Of a DNA stretch of 64,000 nt, positions 7,859 through 16,238 are shown piece by piece; position 1 is the first letter of the stretch, and every line of letters starts with the position of its first letter. The position numbers and the translations under genes were made by a program. The notes below the pieces were generated by a model. It worked only from the letters and a program-made list of their open reading frames with translations. It had not been told where the DNA came from and made no database searches. Origin of the DNA: an uncultured Duncaniella sp. GTDB lineage: Bacteria; Bacteroidota; Bacteroidia; Bacteroidales; Muribaculaceae. The stretch spans positions 65,752 to 129,751 of the forward strand of contig CAJUIX010000009.1 in the NCBI GenBank assembly GCA_910586665.1. The letters are read 5' to 3'.

Positions 7859-8985
7859 AACTCCGACGCCCACATCGCCCAGTAAAGTCGACAATCCTCG
7901 CCGTCGGTGTAGGATTGAACCTCTTTGTGGCCATGCTGACGGTCTTCTCGGCCTACGGAGGCGCCTTCGACCCCGACGAGAGGGTGATAGCCTCTATGGT
8001 TGCAATGGTGCTGCCGCTGCTGTTGGTGGCGGGTGTGGTGCTCTTCTTTGTCGACTTCATCTTTGACCGGCGCCTCGCCTTCATCCCCCTCGCGGGGTGG
8101 CTGGTATCGCTGCCGTCGATACTCGTCTTTGCCCCCTTCAACGTCCCCCACCGCCTCGACGCCTCCGAGCGTGAGCGCTCGTTCACACTTCTGACCTACA
8201 ATGTGCTGCACTTGTGGGACTTCCGCGGCGAGGTGCCCGGACTGGAGCAGAACGCCACGATTGACTACATCCTTCAGACCGACGCCGACATTGTCAACAT
8301 CCAGGAGCTCGAATGGCTCCACCCGAGCAAGCAGTGGAAGGTGACAGCCGAGCAGGTAGACTCGCTAAAGGCCCGCTACCCCTACCGTTTCATCAACGTG
8401 GAGCAGCAGTTGAGCCTCCTGTCGAAATACCCCGTGGAGCTTGTGAAGCTTGACCTCCCCCCCTCCATAAGCTACGTCATGGGCTGCTTCAAGCTTGACA
8501 TCAAGGGGGAGACGGTTCATCTGATGAATGTGCATCTGAAGTCAATCGGCCTCACCGATGAAGACAAGACCCTCTATAAAAATGCCCTCGACATGCCTGA
8601 AACCAAGAAGGAGCTGAAGCGAGAGCTGAAGGAGGTGAAATCACAGCTGCTCTCGAAGCTCGCCGAAGCGTTCAGGACGCGCACCGTCCAGGCGCGTGCC
8701 GTGCGCAGCGTCATCGACTCCATCGGCGGCCCCTTCATAGTGGCGGGGGACTTCAACGACATTCCAGACTGCTACGCAGTTCGCACCATACGCGGGCGCG
8801 ACATGCACGACGCATACGCCGACGCCGCCTTCGGCCCGACCATCACCTATCACGGCGACAGGTTTTATTTCCGCATCGACCAGGTGCTATACCGCGGCCC
8901 CTTCGAGGCTGTCGACATAGAGCGCGGCAAGATAAGTTCGAGCGACCATAACCCGCTGCTGACCACCTTCGTTTTTGACAAATAA
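7855..8985 (+). CDS. Membrane-anchored endonuclease/exonuclease/phosphatase (EEP) family protein
   Basis: 376 residues. Translation starts at GTG 7855, inside the stop of the rhomboid gene (GTGA overlap). The first 95 residues hold about three hydrophobic segments (near 13-30, 45-65 and 73-90), so the catalytic domain is membrane-tethered. The EEP fold follows with its metal and catalytic motifs: LTYNVLHLWD, VNIQELEW, MNVHLKSIGL, AGDFNDIPD and the terminal SSDHNPL with the Asp-His pair. Members hydrolyse phosphodiester bonds in nucleic acids, lipids or inositol phosphates; the substrate cannot be read from sequence. Triple overlap with two rhomboids implies a shared envelope function. Confidence 0.88.
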   Translation: MKLRRPHRPVKSTILAVGVGLNLFVAMLTVFSAYGGAFDPDERVIASMVAMVLPLLLVAGVVLFFVDFIFDRRLAFIPLAGWLVSLPSILVFAPFNVPHRLDASERERSFTLLTYNVLHLWDFRGEVPGLEQNATIDYILQTDADIVNIQELEWLHPSKQWKVTAEQVDSLKARYPYRFINVEQQLSLLSKYPVELVKLDLPPSISYVMGCFKLDIKGETVHLMNVHLKSIGLTDEDKTLYKNALDMPETKKELKRELKEVKSQLLSKLAEAFRTRTVQARAVRSVIDSIGGPFIVAGDFNDIPDCYAVRTIRGRDMHDAYADAAFGPTITYHGDRFYFRIDQVLYRGPFEAVDIERGKISSSDHNPLLTTFVFDK

Positions 8986-9044
8986 GCCTCTCCGGGCCGA
9001 CCAATCTATATACCAAAATTTATCACACCATAAAAAACATAGCT

Positions 9045-11222
9045 ATGAACAAAATCCTAACCGCCGCCCTCGGGGCAGTCCTGCTCCCCGCGGCACTAAG
9101 CACCCCGACTGACATGAGCGCACAGACACGTCAGAATCCATTCATGGTGCCTTACGACACCCCGTTTGAGATTCCTCCCTTTGACAAGATTACCTATGAT
9201 GACTACCTTCCCGCCATCGAGAAGGGCATAGCCGACCGGAAGAAGGAAATCGAGGCTATCGCCAACAATCCCGCCATCCCGACTTTCGACAATACCATTC
9301 TTGCAATGGAGAAAAGCGGCGAACTGCTCGAAAAGGTGATGCTCGTCTTCGGCGCTCTCGACGAGACCGACAACAACGAGCACATGCTCGCCATCTCCGA
9401 GAAGGCCTATCCTATGGTGTCGGCCGCGTCTGACGAGATGATGATGAACGACAAGCTCTTCCAGCGTGTGAAGTATCTCTATGACCGCCGCGACCAGCTC
9501 GGACTCGACGGCCCGCAGAAGCGCGCTGTCGAACTCTCCTATAAGAAGTTCACCCGCAACGGTGCCCTCCTTTCAGCCGAGAAGAAGAATGAGCTGAAAA
9601 CTATCAACAACGAGCTGACCCAGCTCTTCCTCTCGTTCAACAAGAATCTCCTCGCCTCCACCAACAGCTTTGAGCTCGTCGTCAACGACGCCTCACGCCT
9701 CAAGGGTCTCCCCGCAGGCATCGTGGCCACAGCCGCCGACGAGGCTGCCAAGCGCGGCAAAAAGGGCCAGTGGGTCTTCACCCTCCATGCTCCCAGCCGT
9801 CTGCCGGTGCTGAAGTTTGCCGATGACCGCAATCTGCGCCGCGACATGTACCAGGGCTATATGAACCTTGCATCCAAGGCTCCCTATGACAACCGTCCTA
9901 TCATAGGCAAGATTGTCAAGGCCCGTGCCAAGAAGGCAGAGCTTCTCGGATTCAAAAACTTCGCGTCCTACATGACCGACAACGTCATGGCCAAGACCCC
10001 TGAGGCCGCCCGCGACCTCCTGCTCCAGATCTGGGGCCCCGCCACCGACCGCGTGAAGGAGGAAGTTGCCGAGATGCAGGACTATATCAAGGCTTCCGGC
10101 CAGAACTTCGAGATTGCTCCCTGGGACTACTATTACTATTCAGAGAAGGTGCGCCAGAAAAAATTTGACCTCGACGAGAACGAGGTCAGCGCCTACTTCC
10201 CCCTCGAGAATGTCCGCAAGGGCATCTTCACCCTCGCAGAGCGTCTCTACGGGGTCACTTTCACCGAACTTCCCGACGCTCCCAAGTATCACCCCGAGGT
10301 GAAGGTCTACGAGGTCAAGGACAAGGCCGGCAAACATGTGGCCGTCTTCATGACCGACTATTTCCCCCGTCCCTCCAAGCGTCAGGGTGCATGGATGAGC
10401 GAGTTCAAGGGCGCCTTCGAGGATACTGACGGCACTTCCGCACGTCCTATAGTATATAATGTGGGCAACTTCACCCGTCCGACCGCCGACACCCCCGCCC
10501 TTCTGACTCTCGACGAGGTTGCAACCATGTTCCATGAGTTCGGCCACGGCCTCCACGGCATGCTCACCCGCGCCAAGCTCCGCAGCCAGGCAGGCACCAA
10601 CGTCGACCGCGACTTTGTGGAACTTCCTTCGCAGATTACCGAACACTGGGCTATGGAGCCTGAGCTTCTCAAGGAGTTCGCCTTCCACTACAAGACAGGC
10701 GAGGCAATCCCCGAGGCGCTCATCAAGAAACTCCAGGCCGCTTCGACCCACAACCAGGGCTTCGTCACCACAGAGCTTGCAGGGGCATCGCTCCTCGACC
10801 TCGAGTGGGGCATGCTAAATCCCTCGGACAACGATGTGATTGACGTCGACGCCTTCGAGAAGGAGGTTGCCAGGAAGCTCGACATGCCCTCGCTCATCGC
10901 CTACCGCTACCGCTCGCCATATTTCAAGCACGTCTTCGGCAGCGACGGCTATGCTTCTGGCTACTATACCTATCTCTGGGCAGAGGTGCTTGACACTGAC
11001 GGCTTCGAACTGTTCATGGAGAAGGGCCTCTTCGATCCCGCCACAGCCAAGTCGTTCAAGGAAAACATCCTCGAAATGGGTGGCAGCGAGGACCCGATGA
11101 CGCTCTTCAAGCGCTTCCGCGGCCATGAGCCGAAGGTCGACGCCCTTCTTCGCAACCGCGGTCTCGCACCCCGCAAAACTGCTGCAAAGGGTGGCGAAAT
11201 CAATGTCCCCGGAGGCAAATAA
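9045..11222 (+). CDS. dcp: M3 family metallopeptidase, peptidyl-dipeptidase Dcp type
   Basis: A 725-residue zinc peptidase that releases C-terminal dipeptides from short peptides. The zinc site HEFGH lies at 497-501 (FHEFGHGLHGML), with the downstream glutamate in the DFVELPSQITEHWAME region, characteristic of M3 (thimet/Dcp/OpdA) enzymes. PYFKHVFGSDGYASGYYTYLW near the C terminus is the substrate-binding tyrosine/glycine loop. Unlike E. coli Dcp it begins with a signal peptide (about residues 1-27, ending MSAQ), so it is probably periplasmic. It ends with a Lys/Gly-rich tail. It follows the EEP gene by 59 bases and precedes a double-terminator spacer. Confidence 0.92.
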   Translation: MNKILTAALGAVLLPAALSTPTDMSAQTRQNPFMVPYDTPFEIPPFDKITYDDYLPAIEKGIADRKKEIEAIANNPAIPTFDNTILAMEKSGELLEKVMLVFGALDETDNNEHMLAISEKAYPMVSAASDEMMMNDKLFQRVKYLYDRRDQLGLDGPQKRAVELSYKKFTRNGALLSAEKKNELKTINNELTQLFLSFNKNLLASTNSFELVVNDASRLKGLPAGIVATAADEAAKRGKKGQWVFTLHAPSRLPVLKFADDRNLRRDMYQGYMNLASKAPYDNRPIIGKIVKARAKKAELLGFKNFASYMTDNVMAKTPEAARDLLLQIWGPATDRVKEEVAEMQDYIKASGQNFEIAPWDYYYYSEKVRQKKFDLDENEVSAYFPLENVRKGIFTLAERLYGVTFTELPDAPKYHPEVKVYEVKDKAGKHVAVFMTDYFPRPSKRQGAWMSEFKGAFEDTDGTSARPIVYNVGNFTRPTADTPALLTLDEVATMFHEFGHGLHGMLTRAKLRSQAGTNVDRDFVELPSQITEHWAMEPELLKEFAFHYKTGEAIPEALIKKLQAASTHNQGFVTTELAGASLLDLEWGMLNPSDNDVIDVDAFEKEVARKLDMPSLIAYRYRSPYFKHVFGSDGYASGYYTYLWAEVLDTDGFELFMEKGLFDPATAKSFKENILEMGGSEDPMTLFKRFRGHEPKVDALLRNRGLAPRKTAAKGGEINVPGGK

Positions 11223-11270
11223 AGCCAATTATTGTTAAAAACGAGTAAAAATGTAATAAATACACTTATT

Positions 11271-11309
11271 AAGGTAGGCTTTTTAAAAAGAAAAGCCTAC
11301 CTTCGTTTT
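11271..11309 (+). terminator. Terminator after dcp
   Basis: AAGGTAGGCTTTT pairs with AAAAGCCTACCTT and is followed by CGTTTTC. The T-tract is moderate. Confidence 0.8.
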
Positions 11310-11433
11310 CAGCAATTAATCGGATACATAACAATTTGCGAAACCCTAAAATTCACAAATAACGTATTATTCTAAACAGCAAAGATATTTAGAAAACAAC
11401 CTACGTTAACTAATAAGTGAATCATAGGTTAGG

Positions 11434-11467
11434 ATCCGGCAACTCGGGAGAGTCGCCGGATTTTTTT
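11434..11467 (+). terminator. Second terminator upstream of the sigma gene
   Basis: ATCCGGC pairs with GCCGGAT and is followed by seven T's. Confidence 0.85.
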
Positions 11468-11650
11468 GTACATAAGCCCTCTGTCCCCTAATAGTATACA
11501 GTTGTTGGCGGATATAGATTTTTGGTTAACGGATTTTTAACTAATCCTTGAGTAATGTGAAAAAATGGCTTTACAGCGCGCGTAATCGTGGTTTTTGCGA
11601 TTTTATTGTGTGCGGCCATGATTAAGCGGGGTTAAATAATGTCAACGTTC

Positions 11651-11681
11651 TTGTACAAATGCTTGAAAAATGATACTTTTG
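11651..11681 (+). promoter_or_regulatory. Promoter of the ECF sigma gene
   Basis: TTG (11651-11653), 20 bases, TACTTTTG (11674-11681), then C. It is a housekeeping-type promoter rather than an obvious autoregulated ECF promoter. The leader is about 100 bases. Confidence 0.65.
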
Positions 11682-11787
11682 CAGTAATAATTACAAAATT
11701 ATTGTATAGTAACCTTTATTATTTGACATTTTTTAACCTATTTGCCTATCGAAACATTGCTACTCTAACCAATCAAATTAGACTACA

Positions 11788-12378
11788 ATGGAACATCTGA
11801 CTAAGCTACCCGACCAGGACCTGGTCGCCGCTTATGCCGACAATAACAATGATGCTTTTGACGTCCTTCTACAGCGTCACCAGCAGAAGGTTTATTCCTA
11901 TATCTTACACATTGTGAAAAACAAGGACATTGCCGACGATATATTCCAGGAGACATTCGTCAAGGCAATCATGACCATCAAGCAAGGACGGTACACGGAG
12001 CACGGAAAGTTTTCCGGCTGGCTCACGCGGATTGCCCACAACCTCATCATTGATTATTTCCGCCAGGAGAAGATCGAGAACTCGGTGTCGGCCGACGAGG
12101 ACGGCTGCGACATCCTGAACCGACGTGACCTCTGCGAGGGTAACGTGGAGGATGCAATCATCAGCCGGCAGATTGATGAGGACCTGCGCCGCATAGTCAT
12201 GGCCCTCCCCGATGCCCAGCGCGAGGTGCTCGTGATGCGCTTCTATCGCAATATGTCGTTCAAGGAGATAGCCGAGGCGACATCCGTGAGCATCAACACC
12301 GCTCTCGGACGCATGCGCTACGCCATTATGAACATGCGCCGTATCGCTGCGGAGAATGACATCGCCCTCGCTATCTGA
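11788..12378 (+). CDS. RNA polymerase sigma factor, ECF/sigma-70 family
   Basis: 196 residues with the two ECF domains. Region 2 includes DIADDIFQETFVKAI, which contacts core polymerase and the -10 element. Region 4, LPDAQREVLVMRFYRNMSFKEIAEATSVSINTALGRMRYAIMNMR, is the helix-turn-helix that reads the -35 element. The linker is somewhat long and acidic (SADEDGCDILNRRDLCEGN). No anti-sigma gene follows; instead, 83 bases downstream lies an outer-membrane porin gene. Sigma factors of this type without a neighbouring anti-sigma are widespread in Bacteroidales. The regulon is unknown. Confidence 0.9.
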   Translation: MEHLTKLPDQDLVAAYADNNNDAFDVLLQRHQQKVYSYILHIVKNKDIADDIFQETFVKAIMTIKQGRYTEHGKFSGWLTRIAHNLIIDYFRQEKIENSVSADEDGCDILNRRDLCEGNVEDAIISRQIDEDLRRIVMALPDAQREVLVMRFYRNMSFKEIAEATSVSINTALGRMRYAIMNMRRIAAENDIALAI

Positions 12379-12461
12379 CTGACGCGTGGAGGCGATGCTC
12401 TCGTCTCCAGTCGCACACAATAATCAATTCTAACCCCTGTCAAAGCAAAAATTTGCAATAC

Positions 12462-13502
12462 ATGTCACGCAAGCTGCTGTCATTTTTTTCTCTCCTCCTC
12501 ATTCTGATTCCCTCTTTCGAACTTTCGGCCGAGACAAAGGAGGCCGGGAAGCAGGAGGTGGACCTCACCCCTAAAATCCACGGCGTCATCCGTGGAAGGT
12601 GGGAGATGGACACTGAGAACAATGCGAGCCGCTTCCAACTGCGCAATGCACGCGTCACTCTCAGCGGTATGATAGCTCCGACGATTGACTATTTCATGCA
12701 GACCGACCTTTGCGACAGGGGTCAGATGAAGATTCTCGATGCCTGGGGGCGCATCGGCATCACTCCCGGACTGAAATTCCAGGCCGGACAGTTCCGCCTC
12801 CCCTTTGGCACGGACTGTTTCCGAGGCCCGGGCAACTATATCTTTGCCAACCGCTCCTTCGTCGGTAACATTATGAACAATGTGCGCGGTGTGGGTGCCA
12901 AGCTTTCCTACTCGCTTCCCCTCGGGGAGGCCTCGAGTCTCGCGCTCGACGGCGGAGCCTTCAATCCTACCTCGATGGCCGACCATAATGTGTGGGTGAA
13001 GCAGCTTGCCTACGCTGCCAAGGCTGTCATGACTCTCGGCGACTTTAAGTTTGCCGCCGGGGCTGAGACACTCCTCCCTGACTCGGTGCGTGTAAACTCA
13101 TTCGGCACCTCGCTCGGCTGGCAGACCGACCGCTGGACGGTGGAGGGTGAGTATCTCAACAAGCATTATGTCAACTCCGCCCACCGTGCCGCCCACGGCT
13201 ACAACGTCTTCGTGGACTACGGCTTCCCGGTCAGGGCGGGAGTGTTTAACCGCGCGTCGCTTCAGGCCCGCTTTGACGGTATGACTGCCCACAGCAGCGG
13301 TAAGCGCAACAAGGAGGGACGTCTATATACCGACGGCGCGGCTCGCAACCGCATCACTGTCGGCGGCACTCTTTCATATATATATAAGATTGTCCACTGT
13401 GACGTCCGCCTCAACTATGAGAAATATTTCTACCACCACGGCGTGGTGGCCGCTCCCGGGGCCGGCGACAAGGTCTGTGCTGAAATGGTGATTAAGTTCT
13501 AA
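12462..13502 (+). CDS. Phosphate-selective porin O/P family outer-membrane protein
   Basis: 346 residues. The ATG at 12462 is preferred to a TTG three codons upstream because it begins a clean signal peptide (MSRKLLSFFSLLLILIPSFELSA). The mature part begins with TPKIHGVIRGRWEMD and RFQLRNARVTLSGMIAPTIDYFMQTDL, then AGQFRLPFG, a pattern typical of the OprO/OprP-like trimeric barrel family in Bacteroidetes. It ends in an aromatic residue (MVIKF), as barrels recognised by Bam do. Phosphate specificity should not be assumed; many relatives have other or unknown cargo. It may share the sigma-gene transcript (83-base gap, no terminator seen between them). Confidence 0.85.
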   Translation: MSRKLLSFFSLLLILIPSFELSAETKEAGKQEVDLTPKIHGVIRGRWEMDTENNASRFQLRNARVTLSGMIAPTIDYFMQTDLCDRGQMKILDAWGRIGITPGLKFQAGQFRLPFGTDCFRGPGNYIFANRSFVGNIMNNVRGVGAKLSYSLPLGEASSLALDGGAFNPTSMADHNVWVKQLAYAAKAVMTLGDFKFAAGAETLLPDSVRVNSFGTSLGWQTDRWTVEGEYLNKHYVNSAHRAAHGYNVFVDYGFPVRAGVFNRASLQARFDGMTAHSSGKRNKEGRLYTDGAARNRITVGGTLSYIYKIVHCDVRLNYEKYFYHHGVVAAPGAGDKVCAEMVIKF

Positions 13503-13520
13503 TGACGTATGGACACGAAA

Positions 13521-13620
13521 AAAGGGTAAGCTTACTACATCGCACCGCTACAACCCGATACCGTTGCTTCGATCAAGACCTGGCGGAGTTTTCGGGGAGC
13601 TGGTCGTGTAGGACTTACCC
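13521..13620 (-). ncRNA. ffs: Signal recognition particle RNA (small bacterial type, 4.5S-like)
   Basis: On the minus strand, about 100 bases begin GGGTAAGTCCTACACG and end GTAGTAAGCTTACCC followed by a T-run. The 5' GGGTAAG pairs with the 3' CTTACCC, forming the long hairpin of the small SRP RNA. The domain IV core is visible as CAGG on the 5' side and AGCA on the 3' side of a short apical stem (CCAGGTCTTGATCGAAGCAACGG), corresponding to the symmetric loop that binds Ffh. The apical loop is TTGATC-like rather than the usual GGAA tetraloop. A full promoter precedes it at 13626-13655. It is expected to guide membrane and secretory protein targeting with Ffh and FtsY. Confidence 0.8.
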
Positions 13621-13625
13621 AGCTG

Positions 13626-13655
13626 CAAAGGTACGACTTTTTTCTTAAACCACAA
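13626..13655 (-). promoter_or_regulatory. Promoter of the SRP RNA
   Basis: On the minus strand, TTG (13655-13653), 19 bases, TACCTTTG (13633-13626), then CAGCT and the RNA start at GGGTAAG. Spacing and boxes match the other stable-RNA promoters in the window. Confidence 0.8.
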
Positions 13656-13764
13656 TAGCCGATGGCTGATTTTGGTGCAAAATAATCGAAATAGATTAGT
13701 GGAGACCCTGTTGGAGGGGTCAAAATACCTAAATTAGGGTATGGCGGAGGTCGAAATCATGTAG

Positions 13765-13967
13765 TAATTTTGTAATCGTAAATGAAACGTCTCCGCGAGA
13801 CCCATTTACTTAGATAATTGTACGAAATTTGATAAAAAACACTTGGACAATACATGAGATTCCAATCCGTGACACACGGTTGGCTACTGTAATCTATTTT
13901 TGAAATTGATGCTATTGTTTAAACGGCGTGGCCGGTGATTGTGAAATCACTCTCCACGCCGGTTTTT
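13765..13967 (+). ncRNA. Candidate structured RNA or leader with intrinsic terminator
   Basis: No protein is encoded here. A -7-like box TAATTTTG (13765-13772) is followed by a hairpin GTAAATG..GTCTC-cgc-GAGAC..CATTTAC (13778-13809), a second hairpin CCAA-CCGTG-aca-CACGG-TTGG (13862-13883), and a terminator hairpin. The putative transcript is about 190 bases. A -33 box is not evident. It could be a small RNA, or the leader of the outer-membrane gene at 14079 with the terminator acting as an attenuator. I do not recognise the family. Confidence 0.35.
13924..13967 (+). terminator. Terminator or attenuator upstream of the barrel-protein gene
   Basis: CGGCGTGG pairs with CCACGCCG, with an inner GTGATT/AATCAC stem, followed by TTTTT (13963-13967). 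It lies 111 bases before the next ATG. Confidence 0.75.
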
Positions 13968-14078
13968 GTGTTCCGGGACGTCGGAGCCGGTATTTCATCG
14001 TGGCAAAACTGCGGCTTGTCACTATAATTTTCAGCATCGGGGTGCTTCTTATAACTTCGTGGTAAAAACAATATTGAT

Positions 14079-16235
14079 ATGAAGACAAAGTGCAGAATGT
14101 TATTGACGCGAATTTTGGCGATAGCCGTGACATCCGCCATTCCCTCGCTTCTCACGGCGCAGACCGACAGTGTGGCGGGTATCCCGGCAGAGCTGCTCGA
14201 CGAAGTGGTGGTCACTGCAAAGATTCCGGCAGTGAGGGTGACGCCCGGCAAGACTGTCTACAGTATGAAATCCACAGTCATGGGGCAGGTGGGGACTCTC
14301 GTCGACGCTCTCTCGTCAGTTCCCGGAGTTAATGTGAGCGACGGGGGCACGGTCAGCCTCTACGGCAACAACGGTGCAAGAGTGGTCATCGACGGGAAGT
14401 CTGTCTACTTAAAGGGGACGGAGCTTGTAAATTATCTCCGCTCAATCCCTGCGTCGACCGTGAGCACGATAGCCCTGCGCACGACAGCCAATGCCAGGGA
14501 TGACGCCTCGGACAAGGCGGGTGTCATAGAGATAGTGACAGCCGGAACTCGCGAGCACGGTCTGACTGTCGGCACTAACGGCACTGTCAGTGCCGGGCGC
14601 AACCTGCGGGGCAACGGCGGGGTGAACGCAGCCTACAATGTCGGGCGCTCGGAGTTTTCCATGTCCTACTCCTTATATGCAGGGCGCCAAAGGACGCGCC
14701 TCGACATTGACCGCTACTATCTCAGGGATGAGGACAGGATGCTGCAGCTTTCGACGCGTCGGCGCTCCGACAATAACCATGTGGTCAAAGGCGCCTGGAA
14801 CTATGCTGTCACAGAGGATACCAAAGCCGGCATAGCCGCCGACATCAGCCGTAACTGCCGCAACGAGCGTGGGCGAATGGATGGTTACATCCCTGTGCTC
14901 GACGAGCATGAGCGTTCCGACAACTATAACCGTCAGCGCTGGCACAGCCTCATGGCCGATGCCTACGTCTCTCACCGTTTCGGGAGCGGCGGCAGACTCG
15001 ACGCCGGCTTCAACACCTTCCACTTCCGCACCTCGGAGCGGCAGATGCTTGAGGCGAGCTCCGACGACAGCATATCGAGCACCGTCAGGGGACGGATCGG
15101 GTGGTATATCCTTCATGCTGACTACAGCCGTCAGCTCGGCAAGGGGTGGAAGCTCGATGCGGGCATGAAGAGCACCTTTGTCAGAATTCGAAACCGAGGG
15201 GCCTACTCGCGACTCGAGGCCGGGGAGTGGCGTCCCGACGAAAATCTCAGCTCCGGCTTTTCCTATCGGGCAAATACCAATGCCCTTTATGCGCAGTTAT
15301 CATACGGACGCGGTGGCTTCGGTGTGACGGCCGGATTGCGCATGGAGCATGAGAGGCTGCGCTCGGCCTTTTCGGGCAACGAGGTTGCCGCCGACACCTG
15401 CTGCCGTGTCTCTACGCTCGACCTTGTCCCGACTGTCGAGCTGAAATACGCCCTCTCGGAGAGGGTGGCCCTCATGCTCGCATATTCTCGGCGAGTAGAG
15501 CGGCCGAATTATTTCGACCTGAATCCTTTCATATATATTTTCGATGAGTACACCCACGCCGGCGGCAACATAAAGCTCCACTCGTCGACATCCGACAATG
15601 TGCAGCTCGGAGTGGCCGTGGGTGGCCGCTTGCAAGGCGCCCTTTTCCTGACACGTTCTGATGACGCTATCATGAAGGCCTATCATGAGATTTCGGACAA
15701 GTGTGTCTATGTTGCATCTGAAAATCTGCCCTACTACCTTCAGGCTGGCTTGAGGCTGGTGTTGGCGGAGCTTCCCATAGGGCAAAGGTGGGCGGTGACG
15801 CTGACAGCCGTCGGTATGTACAGGCGCTATGACTGGTTTGACGGGCCGGAGCGGAAGAGCACTCGCAGCTACAGCCCGATTCTTCAGTTCGACAATCGCT
15901 TTGACCTCGGCGCGGGGTGGTCGGCGGAGCTGAAAGGCGCCTACAACGGTCGCATGGCCCACGGGCAGGTGATGGTCCGTCCCTTCGGCAATGTGGACGT
16001 GGGTCTGCGTAAGAAACTGTTCGGCGGGAAGGTCTCGCTGTCGGTCTTCGCGAAGGATATTTTTGCGACACAGCTTGTATGGACAGACATCGCGTTGGGC
16101 GGCCACGACGCCTCTTTCAAGGAAAATGAATATAAGCGGCAGATAGGGGTCTCATTCTCCTTGAAGCTGCACAGCGGGCGTAAAAAGGCCTCCTATCAAG
16201 AGCGCAAAGGTCCCTCCGAGCTTGAGAGACTTTGA
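14079..16235 (+). CDS. Outer-membrane beta-barrel family protein (TonB-receptor-like plug and barrel)
   Basis: 718 residues with a signal peptide (about 1-28, ending LLTAQ), then LLDEVVVTAKIPAVRVTPGKTVYS, a TonB-box-like start of a plug domain. Plug motifs VGTLVDALSSVPGVNVSDGGTVSLYGN and VVIDGKSVYLKG follow. The remaining ~500 residues are a beta-barrel of the OMP_b-brl_3 type (for example VALMLAYSRRVERPNYFDLNPFIYIFDEYTHAGGN). No carboxypeptidase-regulatory domain is visible in front of the plug and no SusD follows. Instead, three bases after its stop, a LytS-type kinase and a LytTR regulator begin, an arrangement common in Bacteroidetes in which the barrel is probably the regulated target. 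Cargo unknown. Confidence 0.85.
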   Translation: MKTKCRMLLTRILAIAVTSAIPSLLTAQTDSVAGIPAELLDEVVVTAKIPAVRVTPGKTVYSMKSTVMGQVGTLVDALSSVPGVNVSDGGTVSLYGNNGARVVIDGKSVYLKGTELVNYLRSIPASTVSTIALRTTANARDDASDKAGVIEIVTAGTREHGLTVGTNGTVSAGRNLRGNGGVNAAYNVGRSEFSMSYSLYAGRQRTRLDIDRYYLRDEDRMLQLSTRRRSDNNHVVKGAWNYAVTEDTKAGIAADISRNCRNERGRMDGYIPVLDEHERSDNYNRQRWHSLMADAYVSHRFGSGGRLDAGFNTFHFRTSERQMLEASSDDSISSTVRGRIGWYILHADYSRQLGKGWKLDAGMKSTFVRIRNRGAYSRLEAGEWRPDENLSSGFSYRANTNALYAQLSYGRGGFGVTAGLRMEHERLRSAFSGNEVAADTCCRVSTLDLVPTVELKYALSERVALMLAYSRRVERPNYFDLNPFIYIFDEYTHAGGNIKLHSSTSDNVQLGVAVGGRLQGALFLTRSDDAIMKAYHEISDKCVYVASENLPYYLQAGLRLVLAELPIGQRWAVTLTAVGMYRRYDWFDGPERKSTRSYSPILQFDNRFDLGAGWSAELKGAYNGRMAHGQVMVRPFGNVDVGLRKKLFGGKVSLSVFAKDIFATQLVWTDIALGGHDASFKENEYKRQIGVSFSLKLHSGRKKASYQERKGPSELERL

Positions 16236-16238
16236 GGT

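Larger units (their letters stand above)
11223..11787. other. 565-base AT-rich spacer with two terminators and a promoter
   Basis: No reading frame of interest. In order it holds a terminator (11271-11309), about 120 AT-rich bases, a second terminator (11434-11467) and the sigma-gene promoter (11651-11681) with a leader of about 100 bases. A short RNA between the two terminators is possible, but I see no clean promoter for it. Confidence 0.5.

Noticed and set aside
12453..12461. TTG start for the porin gene
   Set aside because: The ATG nine bases later begins a normal signal peptide and has a better initiation codon.
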